Of a stretch of 64,000 nucleotides of DNA, positions 29,653 through 39,347 are shown piece after piece. The notes beneath the pieces were generated by a model that did not search any database, had not been told where the DNA came from, and saw only the letters and a list, made by a program, of their open reading frames with translations. Position 1 is the first letter of the stretch; the number at the start of each line of letters is the position of its first letter. The stretch covers positions 620,001 through 684,000 of the forward strand of contig PSQN01000017.1 in the NCBI GenBank assembly GCA_002989075.1, written 5' to 3'. The position numbers were made by a program, and so were the translations under genes. The stretch is from Arthonia radiata. Lineage: Eukaryota > Ascomycota > Arthoniomycetes > Arthoniales > Arthoniaceae.

Positions 29653-30417
29653 ATGGCTCCTGTGGAAGCTAGCACCTCCAAGAAGGTGAAACGCCGTAAG
29701 AAAAACGCAGACCTTGGCTATCTTCGTCACCATTGCGAAGCATGTCAGCGCCAAATGCTTGGAGCTTTCGCCTACAAGCAGCATTGCTCGAGCGAGCTTC
29801 ACGTGCGTAAGACACGTGCAGTTGCTAAGAATCCGCGTGTCTATGAGGGGGCTTACAGTGATGCGTTCTGTACTACATTTGTAGAACATCTGCGTGATAA
29901 GCATGGCGAGGAGTGGACTCATGCTCACGATGTCTATAACGAGTTCACGCAAAGCAGGCAACACGTGCATATGTCCGCTACGAAGTTCAACCGACTCGCA
30001 GAATTCGTGCAACATTTAGGGAAAGAAGGCATCTGTCAAGTGAGGGAAGGCAAGAAAGGGACGAAGATTGCACTGAGTGACAGCTCACCGCAGGCTGCCG
30101 CAACAACGGATACCGCGAGAAAAAGAAAACCAAAGAAAGAGCGAAGTCTGAGGCAAGACCCTACCAGTCGCGCAAATGCGGACACTGAGGAAGTCCATGG
30201 ACCGGAAAGACCGGCAGCTGAGCCAAGGTCATCCACAGACAACAAAACGGGGTCAACCAGCACTTTTGCAAAGCCGAAGAAGATGACTGATTCGAAGGGA
30301 GAACATCTCCCAAATGGAGATGCTACGTCTTCCACGGGACACATCGTTAAGAGACCGCGGGACGATCTTGAAAGCGAACCTTCGAAGCGCGTCAAACGCT
30401 GGGAGCGAAGACCTTGA
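29653..30417 (+). CDS. Kin17-like zinc-finger/winged-helix protein
   Basis: Kin17 proteins are nuclear DNA/RNA-binding factors tied to replication, repair and splicing. Single exon, 254 aa. A C2H2 finger (CEACQRQM...HCSSELHVRK, about residues 28-55) is followed by the Kin17 winged-helix (FVEHLRDKHGEEW, VYNEFTQSRQHVHMSATKFN, LGKEGICQVREG). The C-terminal third is a basic, disordered region with KRKPKKER-type signals. It lacks the KOW/SH3 part of animal Kin17, as does yeast Rts2. The finger is somewhat diverged from the standard fungal Kin17, so a paralogue is possible. Confidence 0.8.
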   Translation: MAPVEASTSKKVKRRKKNADLGYLRHHCEACQRQMLGAFAYKQHCSSELHVRKTRAVAKNPRVYEGAYSDAFCTTFVEHLRDKHGEEWTHAHDVYNEFTQSRQHVHMSATKFNRLAEFVQHLGKEGICQVREGKKGTKIALSDSSPQAAATTDTARKRKPKKERSLRQDPTSRANADTEEVHGPERPAAEPRSSTDNKTGSTSTFAKPKKMTDSKGEHLPNGDATSSTGHIVKRPRDDLESEPSKRVKRWERRP

Positions 30418-30513
30418 AGTCATCAAGCATCGAGAAATTTTCTAGCAGTGACGCGGGTGTCGCGCTATCACGTGCTAAGCTCCTGTCGCCAGTCGAAAGC
30501 TAGTCATGTTCAA

Positions 30514-31083
30514 ATGTCTCTCCTCGTCCATACATCGTCAACTCTTCCGAAAACGTCTGCTACAACTATGGCATGCAAATCTCACGAAGACTACATGAAT
30601 CTGTGCCTCGAGCTCGCCGAGAGATCTCCTCCCAAACCCAGCAACTATCGCGTAGGCGCAGTCTTGGTTGCAGCAGCGTCGAATACGATCCTCGCGACGG
30701 GCTACACGCTTGAGCTGCCGGGAAACACACACGCCGAACAATGTGCGCTAGCAAAGTATGCGGAGCAGCGCGCGCTGTCTGAGGAACGCGTAGGGGAAGC
30801 TCTTTCCGAGGAGCTGGATGCAATCATCTACACAAGCATGGAACCGTGCATTGAGCGACTAAGCGGCAATCTGCCTTGTGTTGATCGTATTGTGAGGACA
30901 AGATCTAATGACAGCAGCAATGGAATACAGAGAGTTTATACTGGTGTGAGTGAACCCGACACATTCGTCAAGAAAAACGAGGGAAGGCAGAAGCTGGAGG
31001 CAGCTAGAGTGCAAGTAATACAAGTTTCCGGCTTCGAACAGCGCACCATTGAGATTGCAACTGCAGGCCATGAAAAGTCATGA
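30514..31083 (+). CDS. DRAP deaminase domain protein (riboflavin pathway, Rib2-type)
   Basis: Zinc deaminase resembling the C-terminal domain of yeast Rib2, which deaminates 2,5-diamino-6-ribitylamino-pyrimidinone 5'-phosphate in riboflavin synthesis. 189 aa from ATG 30514; ATG 30568 (171 aa) begins exactly at the conserved part and may be the true start. Numbered from the second Met: substrate loop PPKPSNYRVGAVLV, zinc and proton shuttle H55-A-E57 (NTHAEQCAL), zinc Cys94 and Cys104 (MEPCIERLSGNLPC). The block EPDTFVKKNEGRQKLEAA and the end EIATAGHEK are typical. There is no pseudouridine-synthase domain, as in other filamentous fungi. CACGTG at 30469-30474 is 40 bases upstream. Confidence 0.88.
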   Translation: MSLLVHTSSTLPKTSATTMACKSHEDYMNLCLELAERSPPKPSNYRVGAVLVAAASNTILATGYTLELPGNTHAEQCALAKYAEQRALSEERVGEALSEELDAIIYTSMEPCIERLSGNLPCVDRIVRTRSNDSSNGIQRVYTGVSEPDTFVKKNEGRQKLEAARVQVIQVSGFEQRTIEIATAGHEKS

Positions 31084-31269
31084 CTGTCCACTACTTGAGA
31101 CAATGTATTCCTCCGTTTCGTACGACTCGAGCGTCTCGATGCGAATGCCAAGGCGGTGATGATTGACGTCACTGAATTGTCGGTCCAGACGCGGTGACGC
31201 GCTTTCCTCCCAGAGCTCGTACAAACGGCGTTTTACAAAGCTGCAATTTCTATTCCACACTCCATTCGA

Positions 31270-32079
31270 ATGCACTCCACAAGAACCGTACAGACCACAC
31301 TTTCGACGACACTCAGAGCAACACGAGCTTTCAATCCTCCAACCCTCAGAATTACACCAAGAAACATGTCTACTCCATCCACTCCATCCACCCCAACCCC
31401 ATCTGCTCTGAAGATCGAGAGCACCGACATCAAGACTGCTCCAGGTGTCACCCTTACCGATGACCAGAAGACCATTGTTGGCAGCGTGCTCGACCTGTTC
31501 AAAGGCAAGCCTTCGCTGAAGAAGCTCTCGCTCTGGGATGACGGTGCTACGTTCAAGGACCCAATCACTGTAGCTACTGGCAGGAAGGAGTATGCTGCTC
31601 AATGGGTGTGTCAAACAGTCATCCAAGCCTTTGATACATAACCACTAACATCCGAGCAGTACGGTCTCAACAAAGTATTTTCACAGATCACACAGAAGAG
31701 CCACGAGGTCACAGACTCCGGCAACCCCGAAACCAGCAAACCCATCCTGGTGGACATGAAGACACATTATAAGGCTGGCAGCACGGAAAAGGACATCGAT
31801 AGCGTTATTGCAATCACCACGACCAAGGATTGCAGCAAGATCACACGCGTCGAAGATAGATGGGGTGGTAGCATCGAGGACGGTGCGATCAAGAATGTGA
31901 GTATCCCTAATGGGTAGCGCCGGTCTTGTCGAGGTTTCCGCTTGACCATTCATGTCAAGACCACTCTGCTGACGCATATACTTTCACAGGCTCTGCGTCG
32001 TGTCAACGCCAACTCAGTGCCGCAGATGGTCTCCGTACCTGCGAATGACGAGGAGGACGCCAAAGCGGGCTTTCAGTAG
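31270..32079 (+). CDS. Conserved fungal NTF2/SnoaL-like protein, probably mitochondrial
   Basis: Exons 31270-31605, 31660-31896 and 31990-32079 join in phase (donors GTGTGT and GTGAGT, acceptors GAGCAG and CACAG), giving 220 aa. The first ~32 residues lack acidic residues and are Arg/Thr-rich (MHSTRTVQTTLSTTLRATRA), fitting a mitochondrial presequence; an internal ATG at 31366 would give a cytosolic form. The rest matches a conserved ascomycete family: IKTAPGVTLTDDQKTIVGSV, LWDDGATFKDPI, the cone-fold strand KITRVEDRWGG and PQMVSVPAND. No catalytic residues can be assigned. Confidence 0.82.
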
Positions 32080-32203
32080 ACCACTATGCAGCAAAGGACT
32101 CCTTGAAGAGGATCATCGCATGAGCATACTCTGAGATTGTATGAATAGTCATGAATGCATCCGAACCATAACTCGTCTATGCTGTACAAGATTCTTTACA
32201 TCT

Positions 32204-32952
32204 TCATCTTCTTCTGAACATAAGCGTCCACATCGCCGCCTGCACTGCAATTGCACCCGCCAACAATGTCGCAACCGCGGACCGATCAAACACCGCTTTC
32301 GCACCCGCTGGCAGAATCAAGATCGTTCCACACCCCCCTTGTCCTTGTGTCGGTAGGCCGGGGCCTGTCGCATACTGCGTTGAGCAGTAGCCGGCGTTGT
32401 ATTGACCTGCTGCTGCTCCCGCCGCTGCCTGTGTCGTCGTATACTGCGGCTGCTGATATGAGCTCTGATACCCGCCGCCTGCACCGTACACCGTCACCGT
32501 CTGCGGATTGTACGATTGCTGGTACGTAGTTGACGGCTGCCATTGAGAAGTTGTCGGTTGCCATGACTGTCCGCCGCCTCCGTATGCGCCGCCTGGGAAC
32601 TGTCAGTCTCCGTCCATCTCCCAATTAGTTGTGTGAACATACAGGACTGCCCGTACGGACAACAGCCCACGGACCCTCCATTCCACGCACAGCTATTCCC
32701 ACTCGGACAACACCAGTCCGCCGCGCCTATGTTCGAACACGATGACGGCGCATTGCCAGGACATTGCGCAGGTACGGCGTTTGTGCCTTGACCGCCGCTG
32801 GACACGACTTGGAAAGCGCCCGAGAAGGTGCCGGAGTACGTTTGTTGTGCTGCTGTGATCGTCGCAAGCAATAGCCAATGTATCAATAAGCTGAAACCGA
32901 AGCTGTAAGAATGAGGGGCCGGCGCAGCGGATGCAGCTGGTCGTGAGCGCAT
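32204..32952 (-). CDS. Secreted cysteine-rich, probably GPI-anchored protein
   Basis: Exons 32952-32643 and 32592-32204 give 232 aa; the acceptor at CCCAG (32593-32595) rather than the CAG eight bases earlier keeps frame and restores a cysteine. A basic N-terminus and hydrophobic stretch (LLIHWLLLATITA) form the signal peptide. A compact domain at about residues 58-105 has eight cysteines (CPGNAPSSCSN, DWCCPSGNSCAW, GCCPYGQSC). A Gln/Tyr/Gly/Thr-rich linker follows, and the C-terminus is hydrophobic with a basic end (ATLLAGAIAVQAAMWTLMF), like a GPI signal. Likely wall or plasma-membrane surface. ATGs at 32976 and 33042 are also in frame. Confidence 0.82.
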
Positions 32953-33468
32953 TGAAGCTGGTCTATGGGTAAGCATATGGGAGAGCAAACAGCATGGACT
33001 GGAAGAGGAGAGGAAGAATGCCTTGAGCTTGGGAGAGCTCATTCACAGGGCAGTACTCCGTACCTGGGCTAGCCCGGATCTGAAGCCAAACAAACGGGCT
33101 AAGGCTGGCGTCTTGCGGGATTTGGCAGACCGGCTCTTGGTTGGCGGCGAGTCAGGTGCGCGGACAGCCGTGGGGCTAACGAGGACAGGGTGTTTGCCAT
33201 GTTTTTGTTTGCATTATTGAAGACTCGAGAGGTAGACGCTGGCATACGCTCCTATCCCGAGGTGAAAGCTACACTCACGGTCTTGAAGGAACACGATCTC
33301 GAGAAACACGTAGAATCACAGCCATTAACTTCCAGATTGTTGATCGCCCACCTACCCAATCGAGCTTATCGATTACTGCCCCAGCGACCGAGGCCAAGAT
33401 CGCGCCCAGTTTCGCGGACGCGTCCAATGTCTTGTGCATAGCAACAAAATTACGCCCAGCGCAATGTC
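32953..33468. promoter_or_regulatory. Divergent promoter, cysteine-rich gene / STN1
   Basis: 516 bases without a gene. ACGCGT at 33418-33423 lies 46 bases before the STN1 ATG; telomere-replication genes are often cell-cycle regulated, but one copy is weak evidence. Confidence 0.4.
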
Positions 33469-34512
33469 ATGACAACAGCTGCTCCGGCTCATGCCCCGGT
33501 CTACCCAGCGTACTGCTTTGCCTCTTCGCCGACATTCAACAAATGGGTCAAGCTAACGGCTGCCGACGTGCATGGTTTGCGCGCGCTGCCGACCTTTGAG
33601 GGTATGCGCACCCTGCGTGTGAATCCTGTGTAACACTGACGGTTGTTTGTTGCTGCAGATCAGGGAATTTACTTTCACTTGAACCATCCGATCCGCTTTG
33701 TGTACATCTGTGGACCTATTGTTGGGATCCGTCCTATTCCAGATGACAGTTCGAGCGTACCGTACTTTGTGATCCTGGACATTGACGACAGTAGCGGGCG
33801 AACGATCGAGGTGAAGATCAGGACGGTCAAGCCGGCATCTCAACAACGTAAAACCTCAGCACGTGCCAAAAGCAGCACTTTATTGGAAGACACTCAAAAT
33901 GGTGACGCGTCATCTCTGTCGAGCGCAGAAGATGGGCCAAAGGAGACACGCAGCAAAGCATTATCCACCTTGAAAAGCTTCGCCGTCGGCACGAACGTCG
34001 ACAACATTCAAATCACCAACATATGCTCGGTCAAAGACTGTCGAGAAAAGCATGTGCTACTGAACAGCCAATTGCTTGAGCTGCAGACTGTCATCAAGGC
34101 TAAAGGCACTATTGCATCTTACGGTGACTCGAGGCAGATTGAGCTGGAGCGTGCATTCATTGTGCATACTACAGACGAGGAGCTGCGCATCTGGGAAGAG
34201 TACACTGCATTCTGCACAGATGTGCTGTCCAGACCTTGGCATCTTGACAAGACCGAACTTCGCAAGAAGGAGCGCAAAGACCGCGAGCGTGTAGCAAAAG
34301 CGGCTGCTGAGACTAAGAAGCGTGAGGAGAAAGAACGATCGAAAGAGCAGATGCGAGAAAAGAGACGCGAAAAGCACAGGGCGAGAGAAGTTGAAGAAGA
34401 GAGGAAGCGGCAGATGGAGAAAGCGGACTTCGATGGTAATGCGCTGGACAGACCTAGGTGGAGACCTTGGCCGGTGGTTGCGTGGAAGATGCAAAGGACA
34501 AAGAATGGCTGA
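33469..34512 (+). CDS. STN1: Telomere capping CST complex subunit Stn1
   Basis: OB-fold protein that, with Ten1, binds telomeric single-stranded DNA and controls end protection and fill-in synthesis. Exons 33469-33601 and 33659-34512 (GTATGC donor, TGCAG acceptor) give 328 aa; the splice rebuilds LPTFEDQGIYFHLNHPIRFV, a hallmark of fungal Stn1. The OB fold spans about residues 10-220 with strands such as GPIVGIRP and YFVILDIDDSSGRTIEVKI, and a low-complexity insert at about 105-155. The C-terminal ~85 residues are a Lys/Arg/Glu coiled coil instead of the winged-helix pair of animal STN1. Near the stop another frame also looks coding-like, so the last ~20 residues are uncertain. Confidence 0.87.
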
Positions 34513-34655
34513 AAGATCGAGACAAGGACGGCATGCAGAAAACTTCAGCCGATGTGCTTTGTTGACTGTGTCGACTTCTGCATTGTGGGCTTTCACCTAG
34601 CTCGAAATTCTCGAGGAAGGCATGCGTATGTGGTGTGCGTGGTGCATCTTGAAAC

Positions 34656-35087
34656 ATGAACTGCTCGGATCCCTGCGGAGTGGTCACAGCATGGCGTATT
34701 ATCATTGCCGCAGTCAAAGCAAAGACCTTACCACCGAAGCGGACAAGCATTGACAGCGTAATGGTCGCTGAAAATGACCTGGATCTCACTAAAGCCTCCT
34801 ACGAGCGCCCGGCAAAGAGATTATCAGGCCATGTCTCGCATATTCGCCGCGGCACAGCTATGACCGTCTCTGAGCTCGAGGGGCTGCGGCGGCCATCACA
34901 AATACCCAGCGAGGTCATGTTTGATGCTGAGGAAGATGCTGGGGAGACTGCCATATCCAAGCCGGAGCGTGCGGTCATACGGACGGACGTAGACCAAGCT
35001 CGAGGCGCAAATGAGCTGGATGATGCAGATATCGAGTCGCTTGTCTCGACTCCTAGAGACAATCCGACACAAGACAATGGTCCTTAA
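34656..35087 (+). CDS. 143-aa hypothetical protein
   Basis: ATG 34656 to stop 35087. The part after residue 35 is hydrophilic and natural (DLDLTKASYERPAKRL, SELEGLRRPSQIPSEVMFD, acidic end NELDDADIESLVSTPRD). The first ~30 residues may be noise, with the Met in VMVAENDLDL as an alternative start. No family recognised. It lies 143 bases after STN1 on the same strand; it could be an independent gene or a distal exon of its neighbour. Confidence 0.45.
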   Translation: MNCSDPCGVVTAWRIIIAAVKAKTLPPKRTSIDSVMVAENDLDLTKASYERPAKRLSGHVSHIRRGTAMTVSELEGLRRPSQIPSEVMFDAEEDAGETAISKPERAVIRTDVDQARGANELDDADIESLVSTPRDNPTQDNGP

Positions 35088-35255
35088 GGAGACTGTACAA
35101 CTAATACAGTGAAGCCGACACTGCCGAGCTCCGAGGACGCGGGGTCTGCAGCCGGCCTGCGCCGCCATGCTAGCTTCCGAGCTCCTATGATAGAAGACAT
35201 CTTAAAAGCCATCATTGTGAACTACTAGCCAAACATTGAGAGTGGAGTTGGAAAG

Positions 35256-37184
35256 ATGTCTCAAGATCATTACTCATCGCGATGGACCTCCCAGATTGGA
35301 ACGCGCCCAGTACGCGTTGCCAATTGTTCGGGAGCGAAGATGGATCCTGGCTATCAAATGCTTCGACAAGCCACTCAGGGGGATGTCGATTTCATCACTG
35401 GTGACTACCTCGCTGAGATGAACCTTGCTGAAAATGCAGAGGCTTTCAGAGCTGGCACACATCCAGGCTGGGAGGCCACTGCTTGGGATGGGTTGCAGCA
35501 ATCGCTTGACGCCATTGCAGAGAGGCAAATTAAAGTAGTCATCAACGGAGGCAGCATCAACCCAAAAGGACTTGCAGAGGAGACGCACAAGCTTGCCACC
35601 CAGAAGGGACTCAAGCTAAAAGTGGGCTATGTGGAAGGCGACAATCTGTTCGCAGAGGTCAAAGAGACGCTCAAAACAAAAGGAGATCTTCCACGGCATC
35701 TTGACCCGGAAGACGATGGCATACAACTAGCGAAAAACGCGCGAGACTACCTTGACACGGAGAACAAGCCCTTAGTGGCAGCGAACGCGTACCTCGGAGC
35801 CCGCGCCATTGTCAAAGGCCTCGAAAACGGAGCGGACATCATCATTTGCGGCCGTGTCGCTGATGCCAGTCCTGTGATTGGTGCAGCGCAGTACTGGCAT
35901 AGGTGGTCAGAGAAGGACTACGATCAGCTTGCTGGTGCCTTGGTCGCTGGCCATCTAATCGAGTGTTCAGGCTATGTTACTGGCTCCAACTTTGCAGGCT
36001 TCACCGACTACCCTCTTGACACGTTCGTTGACATCGCTTACGGTATAGCCGAAATCGAAAAAGACGGCAGCTGTGTGATCACGAAGCATGAGGGTACGAA
36101 AGGTCTAGTCAACGAGGACACGGTACTAACCCAGTTTCTCTACGAGCTGCAGGGTGACATCTATTTGAACTCGGATGTCAAGGCGTACATCTCAGATGTT
36201 CAGACTAAGCAGGTGGGGCCTGACCGCGTTAGAGTCACGGGCATCAAGGGCGCGGCTCCGCCGCCGACGACGAAGCTGGCTGTCTTCTATAAAGGAGGTT
36301 ATGAAGGCCAAATCCTTGTCAACGCAACAGGCTACGGCACGCGAGAGAAGTACGAGCTGCAGGAGAAGCAGATACGATTCAACTTAAAGCAATTTGGGCT
36401 CGAGGACAAACTCGATATACTGGAATTCCAATGGCTTGGCGAACCTGCGCCTAACGCTCGCACTCAGAGAGCGAGCACGACGTATCTTCGCATCTTCGCT
36501 CAGGCAACGAAAGCAGAAACCATCATGGGGCTGCTGAAAGCTTGGAGCGAGTTTGGTATGCAGCATTATTCAGGTCTCCATGCCTCCTTAGACAACAGGA
36601 CTGCCATGCCACGCCCTTTCCTCGCTTTCTATCCCGCATTGTGGGATCAGGACAACCTACATGAGACGTTCAGCTTCGTATCTAATGGGGCGCAAGCTCA
36701 AAGCACGATCCGAGTTGGCCATCCGCCCAAGTACGAAGCGCTAGAGAAGCGTCCATCCTATGACACGGCCAATCCCACAACATTCCCGGGATCAACACGC
36801 ACAGTGCGCCTCGGCGACATCTGTCTCGCCCGGTCTGGTGACAAAGGAGCCAATGTCAATTTTGGCATCTTCCCACGGCAAACACTTCGTGACTCCAAAC
36901 TCGCGTGGGACTGGCTGCGCTCATGGTTGTCTCGCGAGAAGCTCAAGGAGCTCTTGGCTGATGACTGGAGAGATGAGTACACGATTGAGCGTGTTGAGTT
37001 TCCCAGGGTGCGCGCTGTGCACTTTGTGGTTTATGGATGGCTCGGGCGGGGCGTCAGCAGCGCCAGCACCCTTGATGCGCTCGGCAAAGGTTTCGCGGAC
37101 TACATGCGTGATAAGGTCATCGAGATACCTGAGGACGTCGCAAAGGGTGCACCTGCACCACGTGCAAGCTCCGCGCGGCTGTGA
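35256..37184 (+). CDS. AtuA-family protein (acyclic terpene utilisation / DUF1446 type)
   Basis: Single exon, 642 aa. The family is named for Pseudomonas AtuA, required for citronellol/geraniol catabolism; the reaction is not firmly known. The N-terminal domain (about residues 18-480) begins VRVANCSGAKMDPGYQM and includes DFITGDYLAEMNLAE, VVINGGSINPKGLAEE, ADIIICGRVADASPVIGAA and VTGSNFAGFTDYP. The C-terminal domain (about 510-620) carries the typical VRLGDICLARSGDKGANVNF and ends in AVHFVVYGWLGRGV. No presequence is evident. The intronless structure and bacterial-like family raise old transfer as a possibility, though such genes are widespread in ascomycetes. Confidence 0.9.
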   Translation: MSQDHYSSRWTSQIGTRPVRVANCSGAKMDPGYQMLRQATQGDVDFITGDYLAEMNLAENAEAFRAGTHPGWEATAWDGLQQSLDAIAERQIKVVINGGSINPKGLAEETHKLATQKGLKLKVGYVEGDNLFAEVKETLKTKGDLPRHLDPEDDGIQLAKNARDYLDTENKPLVAANAYLGARAIVKGLENGADIIICGRVADASPVIGAAQYWHRWSEKDYDQLAGALVAGHLIECSGYVTGSNFAGFTDYPLDTFVDIAYGIAEIEKDGSCVITKHEGTKGLVNEDTVLTQFLYELQGDIYLNSDVKAYISDVQTKQVGPDRVRVTGIKGAAPPPTTKLAVFYKGGYEGQILVNATGYGTREKYELQEKQIRFNLKQFGLEDKLDILEFQWLGEPAPNARTQRASTTYLRIFAQATKAETIMGLLKAWSEFGMQHYSGLHASLDNRTAMPRPFLAFYPALWDQDNLHETFSFVSNGAQAQSTIRVGHPPKYEALEKRPSYDTANPTTFPGSTRTVRLGDICLARSGDKGANVNFGIFPRQTLRDSKLAWDWLRSWLSREKLKELLADDWRDEYTIERVEFPRVRAVHFVVYGWLGRGVSSASTLDALGKGFADYMRDKVIEIPEDVAKGAPAPRASSARL

Positions 37185-37402
37185 GCTCTACATGGCTGCA
37201 CAGTGTTTTCACAAGCCACGACAATCTCCCTCGGTATACGCTGTTCTCACTGACGAGCACTGTGCATAATGCATATCAATGCGAGCGGCGCAGCAGTAAC
37301 CCCAAGCCCTCTACCGTTCTCCATAAAACCTCCTTTACCGATCTGAACTACACGAAACCACTTCTCATTGTGCTGAACGTTTGCACACTCACAAATTCAA
37401 TC

Positions 37403-38242
37403 ATGGAATCTAAACCCACCCAACGCACCGTGCGCAACATCCGCCGCCACACGATTAATCACTACAGTCTTCCGGTGCCGACCCAGAGCGTAGCCCTCCG
37501 TAAGCCCAAAGCGAAGGCCGAGCCCATAATTGTCTGCGACATCTGTTCTGACCACGTGCCAGCCAGCAAGTTCCCTAAAGCTGGACCTTCAGCAGCGTGC
37601 ACACACCCTCCGGAAACTTGTAATGGATGTGCCCAGCGCTGGATCACGACTCTCATGTCGATGGGCGACGATCGTCTTGATTGCGCGCAGTGTTCCAACG
37701 AGCTCACCCACACCGAAGTGAAGCAACTCCTCGGACCTAAAGACTTCCAGCGCCTGGACGATCAGCTCCTCAAGAAGTACCTCGCTTCGTGTCCAGAGTT
37801 CCAGTGGTGCCTCTCCACGAGCTGCAAGTCAGGGCAGTTCCACTGCGGCAAGCCGCTGTTTGAATGCGACGTGTGCCACCAACGCGCCTGTATATTCTGC
37901 GGCGTGCCCTGGCATGAGGATATGACCTGCGAGACCTTTCAAGCAGGCAAGGCTGGCTCCGCTGAGGAAGAGGCGACGAAGCAGACCATGGCCAAGGCGA
38001 CCCGACAGTGCCCCACGTGCAAAGCGCATATTCAGCGGAGCGAAGGCTGCAACATGATGACTTGTGCCATCTGCGCTACTACGATCTGCTGGCTCTGTGG
38101 CGAGATCATGGGGCGCGGCCCGCAGAGCCATAAGCGTGGATGTGCCTACGGTGGGCGCCCCGTATTTGTTGACGGTAAGCGACAGCTGGGACCTCATGTG
38201 CTGGAGGAAGACGAGAGTCTAGCACTGGGCCCGCAGTTCTGA
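37403..38242 (+). CDS. RBR (RING-IBR-RING) E3 ubiquitin ligase
   Basis: Accepts ubiquitin from an E2 as a thioester and passes it to substrates. Single exon, 279 aa from ATG 37403 (longer frames start at GTG). RING1 spans about residues 45-97 (CDICSDHV...CAQC), the IBR about 120-166 (FECDVCHQRACIFCGVPWHE) and RING2 about 203-232 (CPTCKAHIQRSEGCNMMTC, CWLCGEIM). The predicted catalytic cysteine is C216 in SEGCNMMTC; the His usual two residues later in this motif is Met here, seen in some fungal members. No UBL or Ariadne domain, so it belongs to the short fungal RBR group. Substrate unknown. Confidence 0.9.
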   Translation: MESKPTQRTVRNIRRHTINHYSLPVPTQSVALRKPKAKAEPIIVCDICSDHVPASKFPKAGPSAACTHPPETCNGCAQRWITTLMSMGDDRLDCAQCSNELTHTEVKQLLGPKDFQRLDDQLLKKYLASCPEFQWCLSTSCKSGQFHCGKPLFECDVCHQRACIFCGVPWHEDMTCETFQAGKAGSAEEEATKQTMAKATRQCPTCKAHIQRSEGCNMMTCAICATTICWLCGEIMGRGPQSHKRGCAYGGRPVFVDGKRQLGPHVLEEDESLALGPQF

Positions 38243-39347
38243 TCATCGGAATGGTGTCGGACTTGCTTGAATGATAAAAAAAACAGTTGAAAGGTCTGCA
38301 AAAATGAGTGCAATGAATGTAATAGAGATAAAAGTGCTTCATGCCAAAATCAAAATCCCCGAACTTTCTGCAGTCTTGTGTCTATCACAGTGCATTGCAT
38401 TCCAACATGAGAACAACCATTGTACTCCTGCCGCGACGAAGTAGCAGTGTCAAAGAGTCGCTTCTGCTTCATGCCGCACCATCGGATGCCGTTCGCTCCT
38501 TCCTACGCCTGGTACGGAGCTTGGTGTCCCTTATGGTATTGACGCATCCCTCTTTCCCTTTTCTTCCTTTCTCTAGATTTCCTTTCGCATCTTCCCTCAC
38601 TCGTCTTCTACCTAAACGTCTTTGTCGTAACTCTAATGCCAACACGATGACTATTACCTTTCCTACGCCATTTGACGGTCTATCTCACGAAAATCTGTCC
38701 AAAGACCAAGGGTGCAGAAACACTATCGGATCGTTGGCTCAGCGAGTGACCACGGTTGTCAATCTCCTCTCACGTCGTTAACCTTGACGTCTTTGCTGTC
38801 ATCCTGGCCTCAGAATGCATATATGAGTCTTCGCCAGTGGTTGGCCTCGCATCCACACCTCTTGCCTCGAAGCCAATGTTCAAAGCTGAGTTGCTTTGAT
38901 ATGGTCGATGGTGATTGTTCAGCGGCGACTGCGTGTGGTGTGGACTACCAGTTCTTGAGTCAAATGAGTAGGCTGACTGACAAGCAAGATGCACATCAGA
39001 TGCAGCAGTAGAGGTGTCCTTTTCTTAGTGTCGTTTCGGTAGGCCATCTAGCAGCCAAGCATATCGAAAAGAACAGAGTGGCGTTGGGGATGGATAAGGT
39101 CATCGCGAAGAAGTCTTCTGTCACTCGTGCGAACTACCGTCGGTGACGTGAGAAATGATCGAAATCAACGTTGATATGCGTACTACTGACAGATTGACGT
39201 TTGAGTATCACAGCTGAGACTGGTGCCCGAAACGTTGCACGGCTACTCAATCGACAATTAAAAGCATGATTCCCAATTCATTGATCCATCCTCGCCAAAG
39301 CAAGCCAACGAACCCACTCAACCAAAACACCCCTAATGAGAGTGGTG
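38243..39347. other. 1.1 kb between convergent genes
   Basis: Both neighbours end here, so it should hold two terminators. An A-rich stretch (GATAAAAAAAACAG near 38270-38285) follows the RBR stop. The plus frame at 38341-38781 is low-complexity Ser/Leu/Arg and is not accepted as a gene. Confidence 0.5.

Noticed and set aside
13990-33430. Single ACGCGT boxes at several promoters
   Set aside because: A 6-base site is expected about 15 times in 64 kb; only the triple array at 19257-19286 exceeds chance.
33643-33658. Start of STN1 at the longer open frame's first codon (33643)
   Set aside because: That stretch is intron; the first exon at 33469-33601 with TAADVHGLRALPTFE is diagnostic of Stn1.
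38341-38781. 146-codon plus frame between convergent genes
   Set aside because: Low-complexity Ser/Leu/Arg/Phe, no conserved feature; lies where terminators are expected.
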